DNA of 64,000 nt, from positions 365,208 to 429,207 of the forward strand of contig NMRA01000327.1 of the NCBI GenBank assembly GCA_002633005.1, written 5' to 3'. This document shows positions 1-11,291 of this stretch, in pieces. The stretch's first letter is position 1; every line of letters starts with the position of its first letter. The DNA comes from Phoronis australis (taxonomy: Eukaryota > Phoronida > Phoronidae). The translations under genes were made by a program, and so were the position numbers. The notes beneath the pieces are model-generated. The model made no database searches. It was not told where the DNA came from and saw only the letters and a list, made by a program, of their open reading frames with translations.

Positions 1-179
1 CATTGTAGTCATTTTGTATAAAACTTGAATTAGATGTGTGAACTAAAATGAACTTGTACAAAGAATAATGGACACTTATCTCACGTTTTTTATAGAAGAT
101 CGGAGATAAGACCCCAAATTTCAATCATTTCTATTGTTTAATATTTTCTGTGTGAGTTTTGTTCATTTTTTACATATAG

Positions 180-3100
180 AAGTTTGGTTAAAGAATTCCT
201 AGAACAGTTGCAAACTCAACCAGTAAGTTTTTATTCTCTGTTTCGATATCCGTGTTGCAGTTTTCTCGTTTCTTCAATGTTTAAATCACATAATCATTTT
301 TATGCGCCCACATATTTATATGTGGACGCATTATGCCGTCATCTCTGTCCGTCCGTCCGTCCGTCCGGGCGGCGTCCGTCCGGCGTCCGCTGCTCTATCT
401 CCAAAACCCTTTGACATACGTTCATGAAATTTGGCACATATGTTCCATTCATGAATGGGACGGCATGTGCGAACTTTCGGACGGATCCGACTACCAATGT
501 GCCCCCTAGTGGCAATTTTAGTTTTTTACGCTTACCTTTGTATCTTCAAAAGTCCTGAACGGATTTTCATGAAATTTGGTATGTAGGCACCTAGTAGTGA
601 GATGACGCTATCCTGCCGTTTTCGGATGGATTCGACATAGTTTGCGCCACCTAGTGGCCATTATTAGTNNNNNNNNNNNNNNNNNNNNNNNNNNNNNNNN
701 NNNNNNNNNNNNNNNNNNNNNNNNNNNNNNNNNNNNNNNNNNNNNNNNNNNNNNNNNNNNNNNNNNNNNNNNNNNNNNNNNNNNNNNNNNNNNNNNNNNN
801 NNNNNNNNNNNNNNNNNNNNNNNNNNNNNNNNNNNNNNNNNNNNNNNNNNNNNNNNNNNNNNNNNNNNNNNNNNNNNNNNNNNNNNNNNNNNNNNNNNNN
901 NNNNNNNNNNNNNNNNNNNNNNNNNNNNNNNNNNNNNNNNNNNNNNNNNNNNNNNNNNNNNNNNNNNNNNNNNNNNNNNNNNNNNNNNNNNNNNNNNNNN
1001 NNNNNNNNNNNNNNNNNNNNNNNNNNNNNNNNNNNNNNNNNNNNNNNNNNNNNNNNNNNNNNNNNNNNNNNNNNNNNNNNNNNNNNNNNNNNNNNNNNNN
1101 NNNNNNNNNNNNNNNNNNNNNNNNNNNNNNNNNNNNNNNNNNNNNNNNNNNNNNNNNNNNNNNNNNNNNNNNNNNNNNNNNNNNNNNNNNNNNNNNNNNN
1201 NNNNNNNNNNNNNNNNNNNNNNNNNNNNNNNNNNNNNNNNNNNNNNNNNNNNNNNNNNNNNNNNNNNNNNNNNNNNNNNNNNNNNNNNNNNNNNNNNNNN
1301 NNNNNNNNNNNNNNNNNNNNNNNNNNNNNNNNNNNNNNNNNNNNNNNNNNNNNNNNNNNNNNNNNNNNNNNNNNNNNNNNNNNNNNNNNNNNNNNNNNNN
1401 NNNNNNNNNNNNNNNNNNNNNNNNNAAGGAAAAGTTCCAAGTAGAAATTTGTTTCTGGCATTCTAATACTGTGCTAATCTCGTATGTTGGTAAATTTGTT
1501 TTTAATTCTATGTTTCTGTGGTGCTTTAAGCAACTGGTGTATAGGATGTGCTTGTATTATGAAGATTACTCACATTTTGCCCCTAGCCTATTGAGGAGAC
1601 AATGACCATGCCTTTCCATTTTGCTAAGTACAACATACTACATATATGCCCTCTACTGGCCACTTTATGGTACCAATAAACAACCCTAGAAGGATACCGT
1701 ATGCGGTGCAATTGTGGGCGCATTTCAACGCTCTGCATTGCTCTTGTTTCAGTAATTGGTGAAAGGAAATATTGGAATATGGCCACACATGAATTCTTCA
1801 CCCAGAATAATAATGAGATGATGCTGTGCTGCAAAAATAATAAAAGTTTTTTGTGTTTAAAGAAAATGCATCTTTGGAATTTGTTATACTATTTTTGAAA
1901 TGTTATGTTCCATTGGGACTTCCATACTATATTTCCATTGTTTTGTGTCTTTGCAGTGGGACTTCCAGACAAAAAATGTATCGACATGGGGTGCTGCAGA
2001 CTATGTTTTGAGCTGTGGATTTTTAGTGGTGTGGATCCAGAGGTTTGCGATGTAAAGGTCTCAAGGCCTATGTATGATGAGCGTAAGTGGAGCTTATAAC
2101 ATCATGCGTACTATTTCTGAAATAGCATCCACCACTAGGAAACACTCTAAAGACGTTTCCAAAAACTGCTCAGTATTCCCTTTGAAAATGTTAATAAATT
2201 AAGACCACATACCACTTAAAGGGTTTTGTGGTATTGACACTTTGAGTGAGATTACTAGAAAAATAGACACTGTGATGAGATGGGAGTGATTGTTAAAGCA
2301 AGATTGAGTTAGCACTGCTTGAAGGGTATTGTTGTAATATCTCTCTGAGTGAAATTACTGGGAAAATAGGTACCAGGGTGAGGTGAGACCGGCTGTTAAA
2401 GCAAGATTGGGTCAATGCTTAAAACATTTTATGTGTTGGCCATGGTCTCGAGCAAGAAAACATCATTTGGCTGTCTGGAAATCAGTTTGAGGTACAGAAA
2501 AGTTGAGTCGAGTCTTGCATCATTTTGCAGAAGTCGGGTTTATGGGATGCTTTAAATAATAGCCTCCATATTTTGCAGCTTCACAAATTTACATGATGCT
2601 CTCCCTCATTCAAATTTCACTGCATTCTTTGAGAGATTTAAAATTGCTGTGATAAGCGGTGCCAGTGCTATCAGGTCACAATGTCACATTGTGTTGCTCG
2701 AGCAGGTTACACAATATAAGTTGGGACATATCAACAAAGAAACAGCAGTTTCAGTGCATATTATTACTATTGTAGCTAACCAATTTTTGACGTTCGGACA
2801 ATAGAAAAGTTCAATTTTCAATTGCAGATTTAGTTTTTATATGCTCACATATACCGGGACTTGTAATTTTTCTCTTTTAAGAGGATTTTCCTCTTTGTTG
2901 ATTTCAATTTCCTCCTATTTAATTTCCAGTTTCTTCTTTTCTCATCTCTTTTTCATTATTGGACTTGTTCATGCCAAACATTTCTTATAGATAAATTTTG
3001 CAAAACAAAATATATTTCTATCACTTAAGTCTATTTGTAGAACCATCCGTCACCTGAAAAGTTATCTGCATTTTCCGCTTTTTTATGTGCCCACATATTT

Positions 3101-6100
3101 ATATGTGGACGCATTATGCCGTCATCTCTGTCCGTCCGTCCGTCGTCCGCTGCTCTATCGCCAAAACCCTTTGACTTATGTTCATGAAATTTGGCACACA
3201 TGTTCCATTCATGAATGGGACGGCATGAGCGAACTTTCGTTCGAATCCGACTACCGGTGTGCCCCCTAGTGGCAATTTTAGTTTTTTACGCCTTGTATCT
3301 TCAAAAGTCCTGAATGGATTTTCATGAAATTTAGTATGTAGGCACCTCTTAGTGAGATGACGCTTTCCTCCCGTTTTCGGATGGATTCGATGTAGTTTGC
3401 GCCACCTAGTGGCCATTTTTACTGTTTTCAAGTCTGTTTTTTGCGTCCACCCCTCTATCAACCAAACCGCTCAAAGGATGATTGTGAAAATTGGCATGTA
3501 TGTGCTTACTATGAAGAGGACGTTTGACGTTGATTTTCCGACGGTTTCGACTACTGTGGCGCCTCCTTTGGCAGTTTTGTTTTTTTGCGCCTATGGCTGT
3601 ATCTCCTAAACCATTCGCAGGATCTTTACGAAAGTTAGTAAGTACATTTATATGATGTTCACAACGGAAGACGACGACTTTTGAACAGATTCGAATACCG
3701 GTGTGCCCCCTAGTGGCAATTTTATTTTTTTACATTTACCTTTGTATCTTCAAAAGTCCTTAACGGATTTTCATATGTAGGCACCTATTAGTGAGGTGAT
3801 GCTATCCTCCCGTTTTCGGATGGATTCGCCGTAGTTTGCGCCACCTAGTGGCCATTTTTACAGTTTTCGAGTCTGTTTTTTGCGTCCACCCCTCTATCAA
3901 CCAAACCGCTCAAAGGATGATTGTGAAAATTGGCATGTATGTGCTTACTGTAAAGAGGACGGTTGACGAGGATTTTCCGATGATTTCAACTACTGTGGCG
4001 CCTCCTAGTAGCAGTTTTGTTTTTGTTGCGCCTATGGCTGTATCTCCTAAACCGTTAGCAGGATCTTTACTTAATTTAGCAAGTGTAATTATATGATGTT
4101 GACTATAGATGGCAACGACTTTCGGACAGATCTGACTACTGTTGTGCCCCCTAGTGGTAATTTTATTTTTTTATGTTTAACTCGGTATCTTCAAAGGTTC
4201 TCAACAGATTTTCATAAAATTTTAAATATAGGCATCTATTGGTATGAGGACGCTATCTTCTTGTGTTTGGATGGAATCGAGGTATTTTGCACCACTTAGT
4301 GGCCATTTTTGCTGTTTTCAAATCTTGTTTTTGGTGGCTACCCCTGTACCAGCCAAATCATTTGAAAACTGGCATATATGTTCTCAGTGTGAAGACGACC
4401 TTTGATGATGGTGACTGACTACTGCGGCGCCTCCTAGTGGTAGTTTTGTTTTGCGCTCATAGTTGTATCTCTTAAACCCACTGCAGGATCTTTACTAAAT
4501 TTAGTAAGTGTATTTATATGAAAATAACAACACACGACAACGACTTTCAGGGGGATCCAATGGACACTGTGCCCACTAGTGGCAATTTCATTTTATTCTG
4601 TTTTCATTTGTTTCTCTGAAGTTCCTTGACAGATTTTTATGAAATATGGCATGTTCCTGTTTTTGGATGGATAGTATGTTTTTGCGCCATCTAGTGGCCA
4701 TTTTTATGATACAAATAAATAACCCTAAAAGCACACCATTTTCAATGCATCCGTGGGCGCATTTCAACGCTCTGCGTTGCTCTTGTTGTTTTTGATTATT
4801 ACATGCCCTGCATATGTGTGTGGATATTGCCGTCATCTCTGTTTGGGCTTTTGGCATCCTCTTATGTATCTGCTAAAACCTTTGAGGCATCTTAATGAGA
4901 TTTGGTTTATCTGTTCCTTCCAAACTGATAAATTTCAGACCAGTCCAACTACCACTGACTGTGCCCATTTGTGTCAGTTTTAGTTTTTTACGTTAATTTT
5001 GCTTCTGTATCTTTGGAGTACATTGGCGGATTTTTGCTTAAAATCACCAATTCTATATACCCACATTTTTATATGTGGTCGCATATTGCCGTCATCTCTG
5101 TACCGGCGTCCGGCATCCTGTATCTGCAGCGGTATCTCCTAAACCCCTAACAGGATCTTGATGAGATTTGGCAGATGTGTTCCTATCAAGCTGGCAACTG
5201 ATGACGATAAATTTCGGACCTCTTTGACTACGGGTGTGTCCCCTAGTGGCAATTTTATTTTTTTACGGTCACCTGTGTATCTTTGGAGGTCCTCAACGTA
5301 TTTTCACATAATTTGGAATATAAGCATCTATTAGTGAGATGACACTATTCTCTCGTTTTCGGACAGATTGGACATAGTTTGCGCTTCCTAGTGGTCATTT
5401 GTACTGTTTTCGAGTCTTTTTTGATGTCCACCCCTCTAAGGATGATTGTGAAAATTGGCAGTTTTGTTCTTTCTATGAAAAGTATGACTGATGATGATTT
5501 TCTGACGACTTGGAGTACTGTGGCGCCTCCTACTGGCAGTTTTGTTTTTTTTGCGCCCATGGCTGTATCTCCTAAACCGTTTGCAGGATCTTTATTAAAT
5601 TTAGCAATTGTATTTATATGATGTTGACAACGGACGACCACAACTTTTTCAGGGATGGGACTGCTGGTGCACCCCCTAGTGGGAATTTTAGTTTTTTACG
5701 TTTACCTCTGTATCTTTAAAGGTCCTCAACACATTTTCATAAAATTTGGGATATGGGTGTCTATTAGTGAGATGTCGCTATCCTTCTGTTTTCGGATGAA
5801 TTTGAGGTATTTTGCACCACCTAGTGGCCATTTTTACTGTTTTCGAGTCTGATTTTTGGCGTCCATCCCTCTGTCAACCAAACCGCTTTAAGGATGATTG
5901 TGAAAGTTGGCATGTATGTTATTACTTTGAAGAGGATGGCTGATGATGATTTTCCGATGCCTTCGACTACTGTGGCACCTCCAAGTGGCAGTTTTGTTTT
6001 TTTTTTTGCGTCCATGGCTGTATCTCCTAAACCGTTTGCAGGATCTTTGCTAAATTTAGCAAGTGCATTTATATGATGTTGACAACGGACGATGACGATG

Positions 6101-9100
6101 ACTCTCACACAGATTTTTTCACCAGTGTGCCCCCGTAGTAGCAATTATAGTTTTTTACATTTATCCCTGTATATTCAATGGTCCTCAACAGAGTTTCATA
6201 AAATTTGGAATATAGGCATCTATTGGCAAAGTGGCGCTATCCTACCATTTTCAGATAGATTCGAGGTATTTTGTGCCACCTAATGTCCATTTTTACTGTT
6301 TTTGAGTCTGTTTTTTGGCATTCACCCGTCTATCAAACAAAGCATTCTAAGGATGACTTTGAAAATTAGCATATATATTCTCAGTGTGAACTAGAGGACA
6401 GTTGAGGATGATGATGTCGACTACTGTGGCGCCTCCTAGTTGTGGTTTTGTTTTGTTTTGAGCCCATAGCTGTATCTCCTAAACCCACTGCCGAATCTTT
6501 ATTGAATTTAAAAAGTGTATTTATTTTATAGGAAGCTAACAATAGATGACGACTTTCAGGTGGACGCTATGCCCCCTAGTGACAGTTTCATTTTTTCTGT
6601 TTTATTCTATATCTCTGAAGTTCTTTGTCAGATTTTTATGAAATTAAGTAAATAGCTTTCCATTGAAGAAGCAATGACATGTTCCATTTGAAGATAGATT
6701 GGACGTTTTGCAACATCTAGTGGCCATTTTTATGATACAAATAAACAACTCTAGAAGCACACCGTTTGCAGTGCATTCGTGGGCGCATTTCAACGCTCTG
6801 CTATGTTTGCTTCTGTATTTTAAAGTTCAACTGGATGTCTCAAAATTTCCATGCTTTTTTCCTTGATAGATTTTCATTAAGTTTGGTGAATGATTTTGTG
6901 TTTGAGAGGCAACAACACCCTTGCATTTTCAGACAGATTTAACGTATTATGCGCCATCTGACATTTTTGCGAGACTAGTGAAATTCTCTAAAAACATGCC
7001 GCATTTCAATGCTCTGCATTGCTCTTGTTATAGTCTGTCTAAAATGGTTGGGGAAAGAATGTTGCCATGAACAGATAGCAGTTATCACTAACACCCATCT
7101 CTGTTCCTTTATTCCCATTAATGCAGGTGGTCATAAGAGTCCAGAGGCTGTTAGTATGTGCCTATAATGCCAATAAGTGCGAAGCATTCATAGTTGCTGG
7201 GTGGTAAATGTAAGGCAGCGCCTAGTGAAATGCCCTCGGCATTTACCCAAACATCTACAAAAAATTATAGGTTGATATAAATATATTTGTCTATATTGAG
7301 ATGTTCCTAAGATATTATTAATGGTAGTTGAACTATATCTGCTCACTGTGTTTCTTCTGTTCCCACTCAGGTAACAATCCCAAACTACAAATTCAAGAGT
7401 TCAGCCATTATTCGGGATCTGTCGAAGGGGGTCTTCGCGTTATGATGTTCACCAGTGAAGTGAGAAAAGGTAAACTTAGTGGTGTCGCATTGAAACCATT
7501 ATATTATATTTTTAAACATGCAAATTCATTTATCTTAAGAAATATATATGAACAGTGCCAGTCAGTTCATACGGCCAACACAATATCCAGGTCATTGTTT
7601 TTAGAAAGCAAATCTTGAATGTGAATTGATTACTTACATGTTATGGTAGTGATGAAGTCAAGTTTTTCTTGAGGACTATTTTTTACAAGATAAACTTCCA
7701 TGATTGTACAATTTTGTTAAGTGCTTATGTGAAGAGCATGCAGTAGTGCTTAAATGAAATCATTTTTGCATGAACTAGTTAGAACAATTGATATAACTAT
7801 AGTTAGATTGTTGTTGCTTCTGTTTTAGACGACTTGCAGATAATAATTGCTCAGCTAGCTGATGGTGTGGAAGTATGGCATGCAGTTGTGGCAGAGTTTA
7901 ATGTCCATAAACAGGTACAGTGGTTACATTCACTAATAAATTCTACTTACCTTCAAACTTGTTATGTCTCTACAAAATGTATCAAGTTGGCTTGAACTAC
8001 ACAGACAGATGGCACACTCGTAAACGTGGTTCTTTTCTTATAAGCAAAAGTCAGGGACTCGATATACCCAGTTCACTGATTCCATTGCCGAATGCCAAAT
8101 ATGGCTCACCCTCCACGAAAGACAGTGCCTTTTGACTTAAAACTCAACTCATTGCCCACCCCCAACACTCTGCTCTGACGTGACTGGCATCCAGCGTCAC
8201 ACCAGGGTCACATCTGAGCTCTAAACCCCTTGCAGGATGTTTGTAAAATTTGGTAGATGAATTGCTATGAATAACTATAGATGAGGACAACTTTTGGATG
8301 GGTCTGATTACTGCTATGCCCCCAGTGGCAATTTTATTTTTTTTGCGTTTGCCTCTGTATTTACTGAGTTCCTTGATGGATTTCACATATAGGACAGATT
8401 CAAAATACATTATATATTAACACAGTCATGACGTTTCCTGGTGACAACAGCTAGTTTTTGGTAACAGCAAAAATGATTGATAAATGACTACCTTGGTGGA
8501 AAAATTCTAACTACACAATGACTTGGCCACCTTCCGAACTTTTCTGTTAATTCCCCTTCGTTGAGAAAAGGCTGCCGTGAATTTGGTCTTTCTTCAGCCA
8601 TCATGACTGGGAATTATGGGTAATTTTGTCTTAATACTTTTGGCATGTACTGTAGGCTGCTTTGTCACCTAGTGGCAATTATATTTTTTGTGTTAACTTT
8701 GTTTTTGTATGTGTCAAGTCCTTCAGCTGATCCTGAAAAAAAGCTTGGCAAATTTTATGGATCAGTGAAAGGATATCACCTGACGAATATCGGATAACTC
8801 CATCGTGTTGATTCCTGTTTAGTGGCAGTTATAGGGATTTTGCATACGGTATGCCTCTCCATCTGCCAAAAAGTTTGAAGGATCATCATGAAACAAGACC
8901 ATGACAGATACTGATTTTCAGACCTATCAGACTACCACATGCCTCCTATTGCAAGTTTTAAAGTTCTTTTGCACCTGCCTCGACATCAGCTTCCATGAAG
9001 GATCATAGTGTGGGTTCAAGCCTGGTCTTGGTTGTATCAAAGTTAGATTCTCTGTGTGAATAAATGACATCACGCTTGTGCACATCAAGTATTCTTTGCA

Positions 9101-11291
9101 GAACTAAGTTTTTGACACTGCAACATCGGACTTACATCGCCATTGGCGCTGGTATGAATTCGTATCAGTGGGATGACCAGTCTGATTTTTCATAATATCA
9201 TTCATGGAATATCTCTTTTTATCATTGCTTATAAATTATTATGATTAATGATTGTCCTTGCATGATACTTTATATCAACTGTTCATAACTATTGATATCA
9301 TGTTGTAGCATTCATATCAATTCATAGAAGCGAGTGATATGAATGCATGATGATCACCCACAATTACCTTTGTATTCATTGAATGACTTGTGTTGTTTTC
9401 TTTAATCTAGCGTGTTTGTCTCTACTAAAGTATTGCAATCGTCTTTTTTATGCAGTGCGGCATTTCGTTTTGTATGCCTCCCTACACTGGACCCAATCAG
9501 AACTCTCAATCAGAAATTCCTGTCATCATTCAACTAAAAAGACCCACAGATGGAGCCACCAGTGACCCAGTCGACTTTGTTTATGTATCATCTGACATTT
9601 TTGTGGTGGAAAACAAGCGGAAACGGAAACGTGTTGATAACACCTTAATGCTTGAGAGGGCACCGTCTCAGGGTTTGTCATCTTTACTTTCACTTTAACT
9701 GCTTTTGGTTAAAAATTGTTCTTACCATTTTGTAAATTGTTCTTACCATTTATAAAATGTTTTGCCTGACAAAACTCATCAAAGCTCTTGCCGCAGCGTC
9801 TGTGAACCAAGTAGATAAGCGTAATTTAGTGAATTTTTAACTGTTGATTTTCCAGTTACAACTTTTGACCCAATGTTATTTCTTATAAAGAAATGGCAAA
9901 AGTTATAACCAAGGTGGTGAAACCTCTTGGACTATCTAAGTATAGTGACATCACACTTTCCATCCTCGTTTCAGGGCTTTGAAAAAACTGACAGTTTGTA
10001 ATTGCTTGAGGCGAGGCTCTTCGCGTTGGCAGGTCACCGCGTGTCATTTTATGCCCTGAGCATGATCTCCGGCTCTACGCGTTGGCAGGTCATGGCGTGT
10101 CATTTCATGCCCTGAGCAGAATCTCAGGCTCTACGTGTTGGCAGGTCATGGCGTGTCATTTTATGCCCTGAGCAGAATCTCAGGCTCTACGCGTTGGCAG
10201 GTCACGACATGTCATTTTATGCACTGAGCATGATCTCAGGCTCTACGTGTTGGCAGGTCATAGCATGTCATTTCAAGCACTGAGCATCTCAAGGGACAAC
10301 AAACTGTCAGTTCTTTGCAAACCCAGTAATTTGAGTTAAGACAAATTTGAAACATGTAGGCAATAAGTTGTCGAAATGAGAAGTTCACTTCTTGGATGGA
10401 ACATAGTTTTATTGCCTCTTTAAAAACAGTACTGGTGTCAATCCGTCTTGAAAATTTGAAGCTAGATGGAGACTTGGTCACTCTGCTGTTGTACTAACTG
10501 AGAAAGTCAACATTTTTGTGTTCCCTGTTAAAATTACAAAATCAAAACTACATGCATTCGTCCAAGTCAGTTATTATGTTAGCTCAGTGAAAGTTAATAG
10601 AGAGAGACTGGGCAGGTAATGTCACTTCTCAGTTGTTTCATGAATTAATGTAGTACTTAAAATCAGTGTAACATGAATATATAATTGTTGTTATCTAGTG
10701 ATTGTCACATGACCAGTAAGGTACATTGTGAATTCAGCGATGTTATTGTAAAGTGGCTCAGACTGATGGATCCTGTTCAGCTGTGTAGTGAGTTGAAGCT
10801 GAATAAACTGTTACCACTTAAACGCAAACTGTAGGCTGAGTGTGTTTATTCTATATAAACAAGTGGAACTGTAATTAAAAGTGAAATGTAAGAAAACTGA
10901 GCATTTATATTTTCAGATAAGATGACGTTAAAAACATTGGCTTGTCCCTTTAATGTCTAGGACCTGAATTGACCATTATGATCTTGTCATTTGGTTGAAA
11001 TAAAGGTACTGCCTTGAACGGTCACTAAATGTAGTGAAAGTACTGCCTTGAACGGTCACTAAATGTAGCATATGCTCTTTTGTAACAGGTGCAACGTTCA
11101 CCGTTCCTGATGAGACCATTGAACAGTTCAATATTCCTGATGTAATGGCAACTCCAGCAGAAGGGAATATGGCTCTGTTAGCTGAAGGTGGTGTGGAAGG
11201 CCCTGTGATTAGTTTACCTGATGAGTTGCCTGGCAACTTCAATAGCACGGAATTTGATTCATTTGTGAAATTTTTAGAAGGAGGAACTTAG
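180..11291 (+). CDS. rel: Rel/NF-kB transcription factor, 5' end missing
   Basis: Rel-homology-domain transcription factor, spliced from exons 180-222 (tentative), 1957-2082, 7371-7469, 7829-7914, 9456-9672 and 11089-11291. All have GT-AG borders, and from 1957 on the phases match. Exon 1957-2082 encodes the end of the DNA-binding half, with CRLCFELW and VSRPMYDE matching the family's VRLCFQ and VSxPIYD blocks. Exons 7371-9672 encode the IPT dimerisation half: SVEGGLRVMMFTSEV, KDDLQI, EVWHAV, CMPPYTGPNQ and VIIQLKRPTDG. They end in a basic NKRKRKRV nuclear localisation signal. The last exon gives about 67 mostly acidic residues and stops at TAG 11289-11291. No ankyrin repeats are present, so this is Rel/RelA/Dorsal-type rather than p100/p105-type. 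The N-terminal DNA-recognition loop lies before the window or in the assembly gap. The family call is firm. The small exon 180-222 (SLVKEFLEQL) is a guess, and its phase needs another exon before 1957. Confidence 0.88.
307..1749 (+). repeat. CTAGTGG-type interspersed repeat, copy 1 (contains gap)
   Basis: This copy begins with an 18-bp near-palindrome (CCACATATTTATATGTGG, 308-325) followed by a (GTCC)n run. Units containing a CCCCCTAGTGGC core follow. It ends with the shared terminus GGGCGCATTTCAACGCTCTG and a CTCTTGTT tail. Most of the interior is an assembly gap. The open frames inside are repeat shadows, not genes. No coding capacity was recognised, so it is probably non-autonomous. Confidence 0.8.
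669..1425. other. Assembly gap (run of N)
   Basis: There are 757 undetermined bases inside the first interspersed repeat. The gap lies in the Rel intron before the exon at 1957 and could also hide one Rel exon, because the phase of the tentative exon at 180-222 does not join directly to 1957. Confidence 0.99.
2083..3086. other. Rel intron sequence, nothing recognised
   Basis: AT-rich intronic DNA after the splice donor at 2083. A loose internal duplication (a GAGTGAGATTACTAG-like phrase near 2245 and 2345) is visible. No exon, RNA gene or known element was seen. Confidence 0.6.
3087..4793 (+). repeat. CTAGTGG-type interspersed repeat, copy 2
   Basis: Full copy of about 1.7 kb. The terminal near-palindrome is at 3091-3108, the GTCC run follows, and the common 3' terminus (GGGCGCATTTCAACGCTCTG) is near 4755-4775. 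The interior repeats itself with a period of about 439 bp: the block starting GCGCCACCTAGTGGCC recurs near 3399 and 3838. Each period contains three related subunits of about 146 bp, each marked by a CTAGTGGC core followed by TTTT. Confidence 0.85.
5055..6803 (+). repeat. CTAGTGG-type interspersed repeat, copy 3
   Basis: A third copy of about 1.75 kb. Its near-palindromic start is at 5061-5078 and its 3' terminus is near 6780-6800. Internal period copies start near 5380 and 5819. The apparent proteins here (containing KPFAGSLLNLA) are translations of the repeat that recur from unit to unit and carry no recognisable domain. Confidence 0.85.
6804..7032 (+). repeat. 3' terminal fragment of the CTAGTGG-type repeat
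   Basis: Truncated copy retaining the GCGCCATCTG-type block near 6950 and the terminal GCATTTCAATGCTCTGCATT followed by GCTCTTGTT (ending about 7029). It directly follows copy 3, as if a second, 5'-truncated insertion abuts it. Confidence 0.7.
8200..9000 (+). repeat. Degenerate CTAGTGG-type repeat fragments
   Basis: Rel intron sequence with decayed units: TGCCCCCAGTGGCAATTTTA near 8318, CACCTAGTGGCAATTATA near 8667, and further weak units to about 8960. They lie in the same orientation as the upstream copies. Divergence suggests an older insertion. Confidence 0.6.
10005..10300 (+). repeat. 56-bp minisatellite, five copies
   Basis: The phrase GTTGGCAGGTC recurs at 10025, 10081, 10137, 10193 and 10249, an exact 56-bp period. 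Each unit also contains a GTGTCATTT...TGCCCTGAGCA segment. It lies in the Rel intron between the exons ending at 9672 and starting at 11089. Confidence 0.9.
11006..11073 (+). repeat. 34-bp direct duplication before the last Rel exon
   Basis: GTACTGCCTTGAACGGTCAC and the following ATGTAG occur twice, 34 bp apart, ending about 15 bp before the acceptor at 11088. The duplication lies where the intron's branch point and polypyrimidine region would be. Confidence 0.75.

Noticed and set aside
3397-6283. Several open frames of 60-107 codons sharing a KPFAGSLLNLA-type phrase
   Set aside because: They are translations of the tandem repeat in both strands. They recur with the repeat period and carry no domain.
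7127-7155. Possible extra Rel exon after a good-looking acceptor (AATGCAG|GTGGTC)
   Set aside because: Including it would break the phase join between 2082 and 7371, which otherwise gives a conserved Rel reading.
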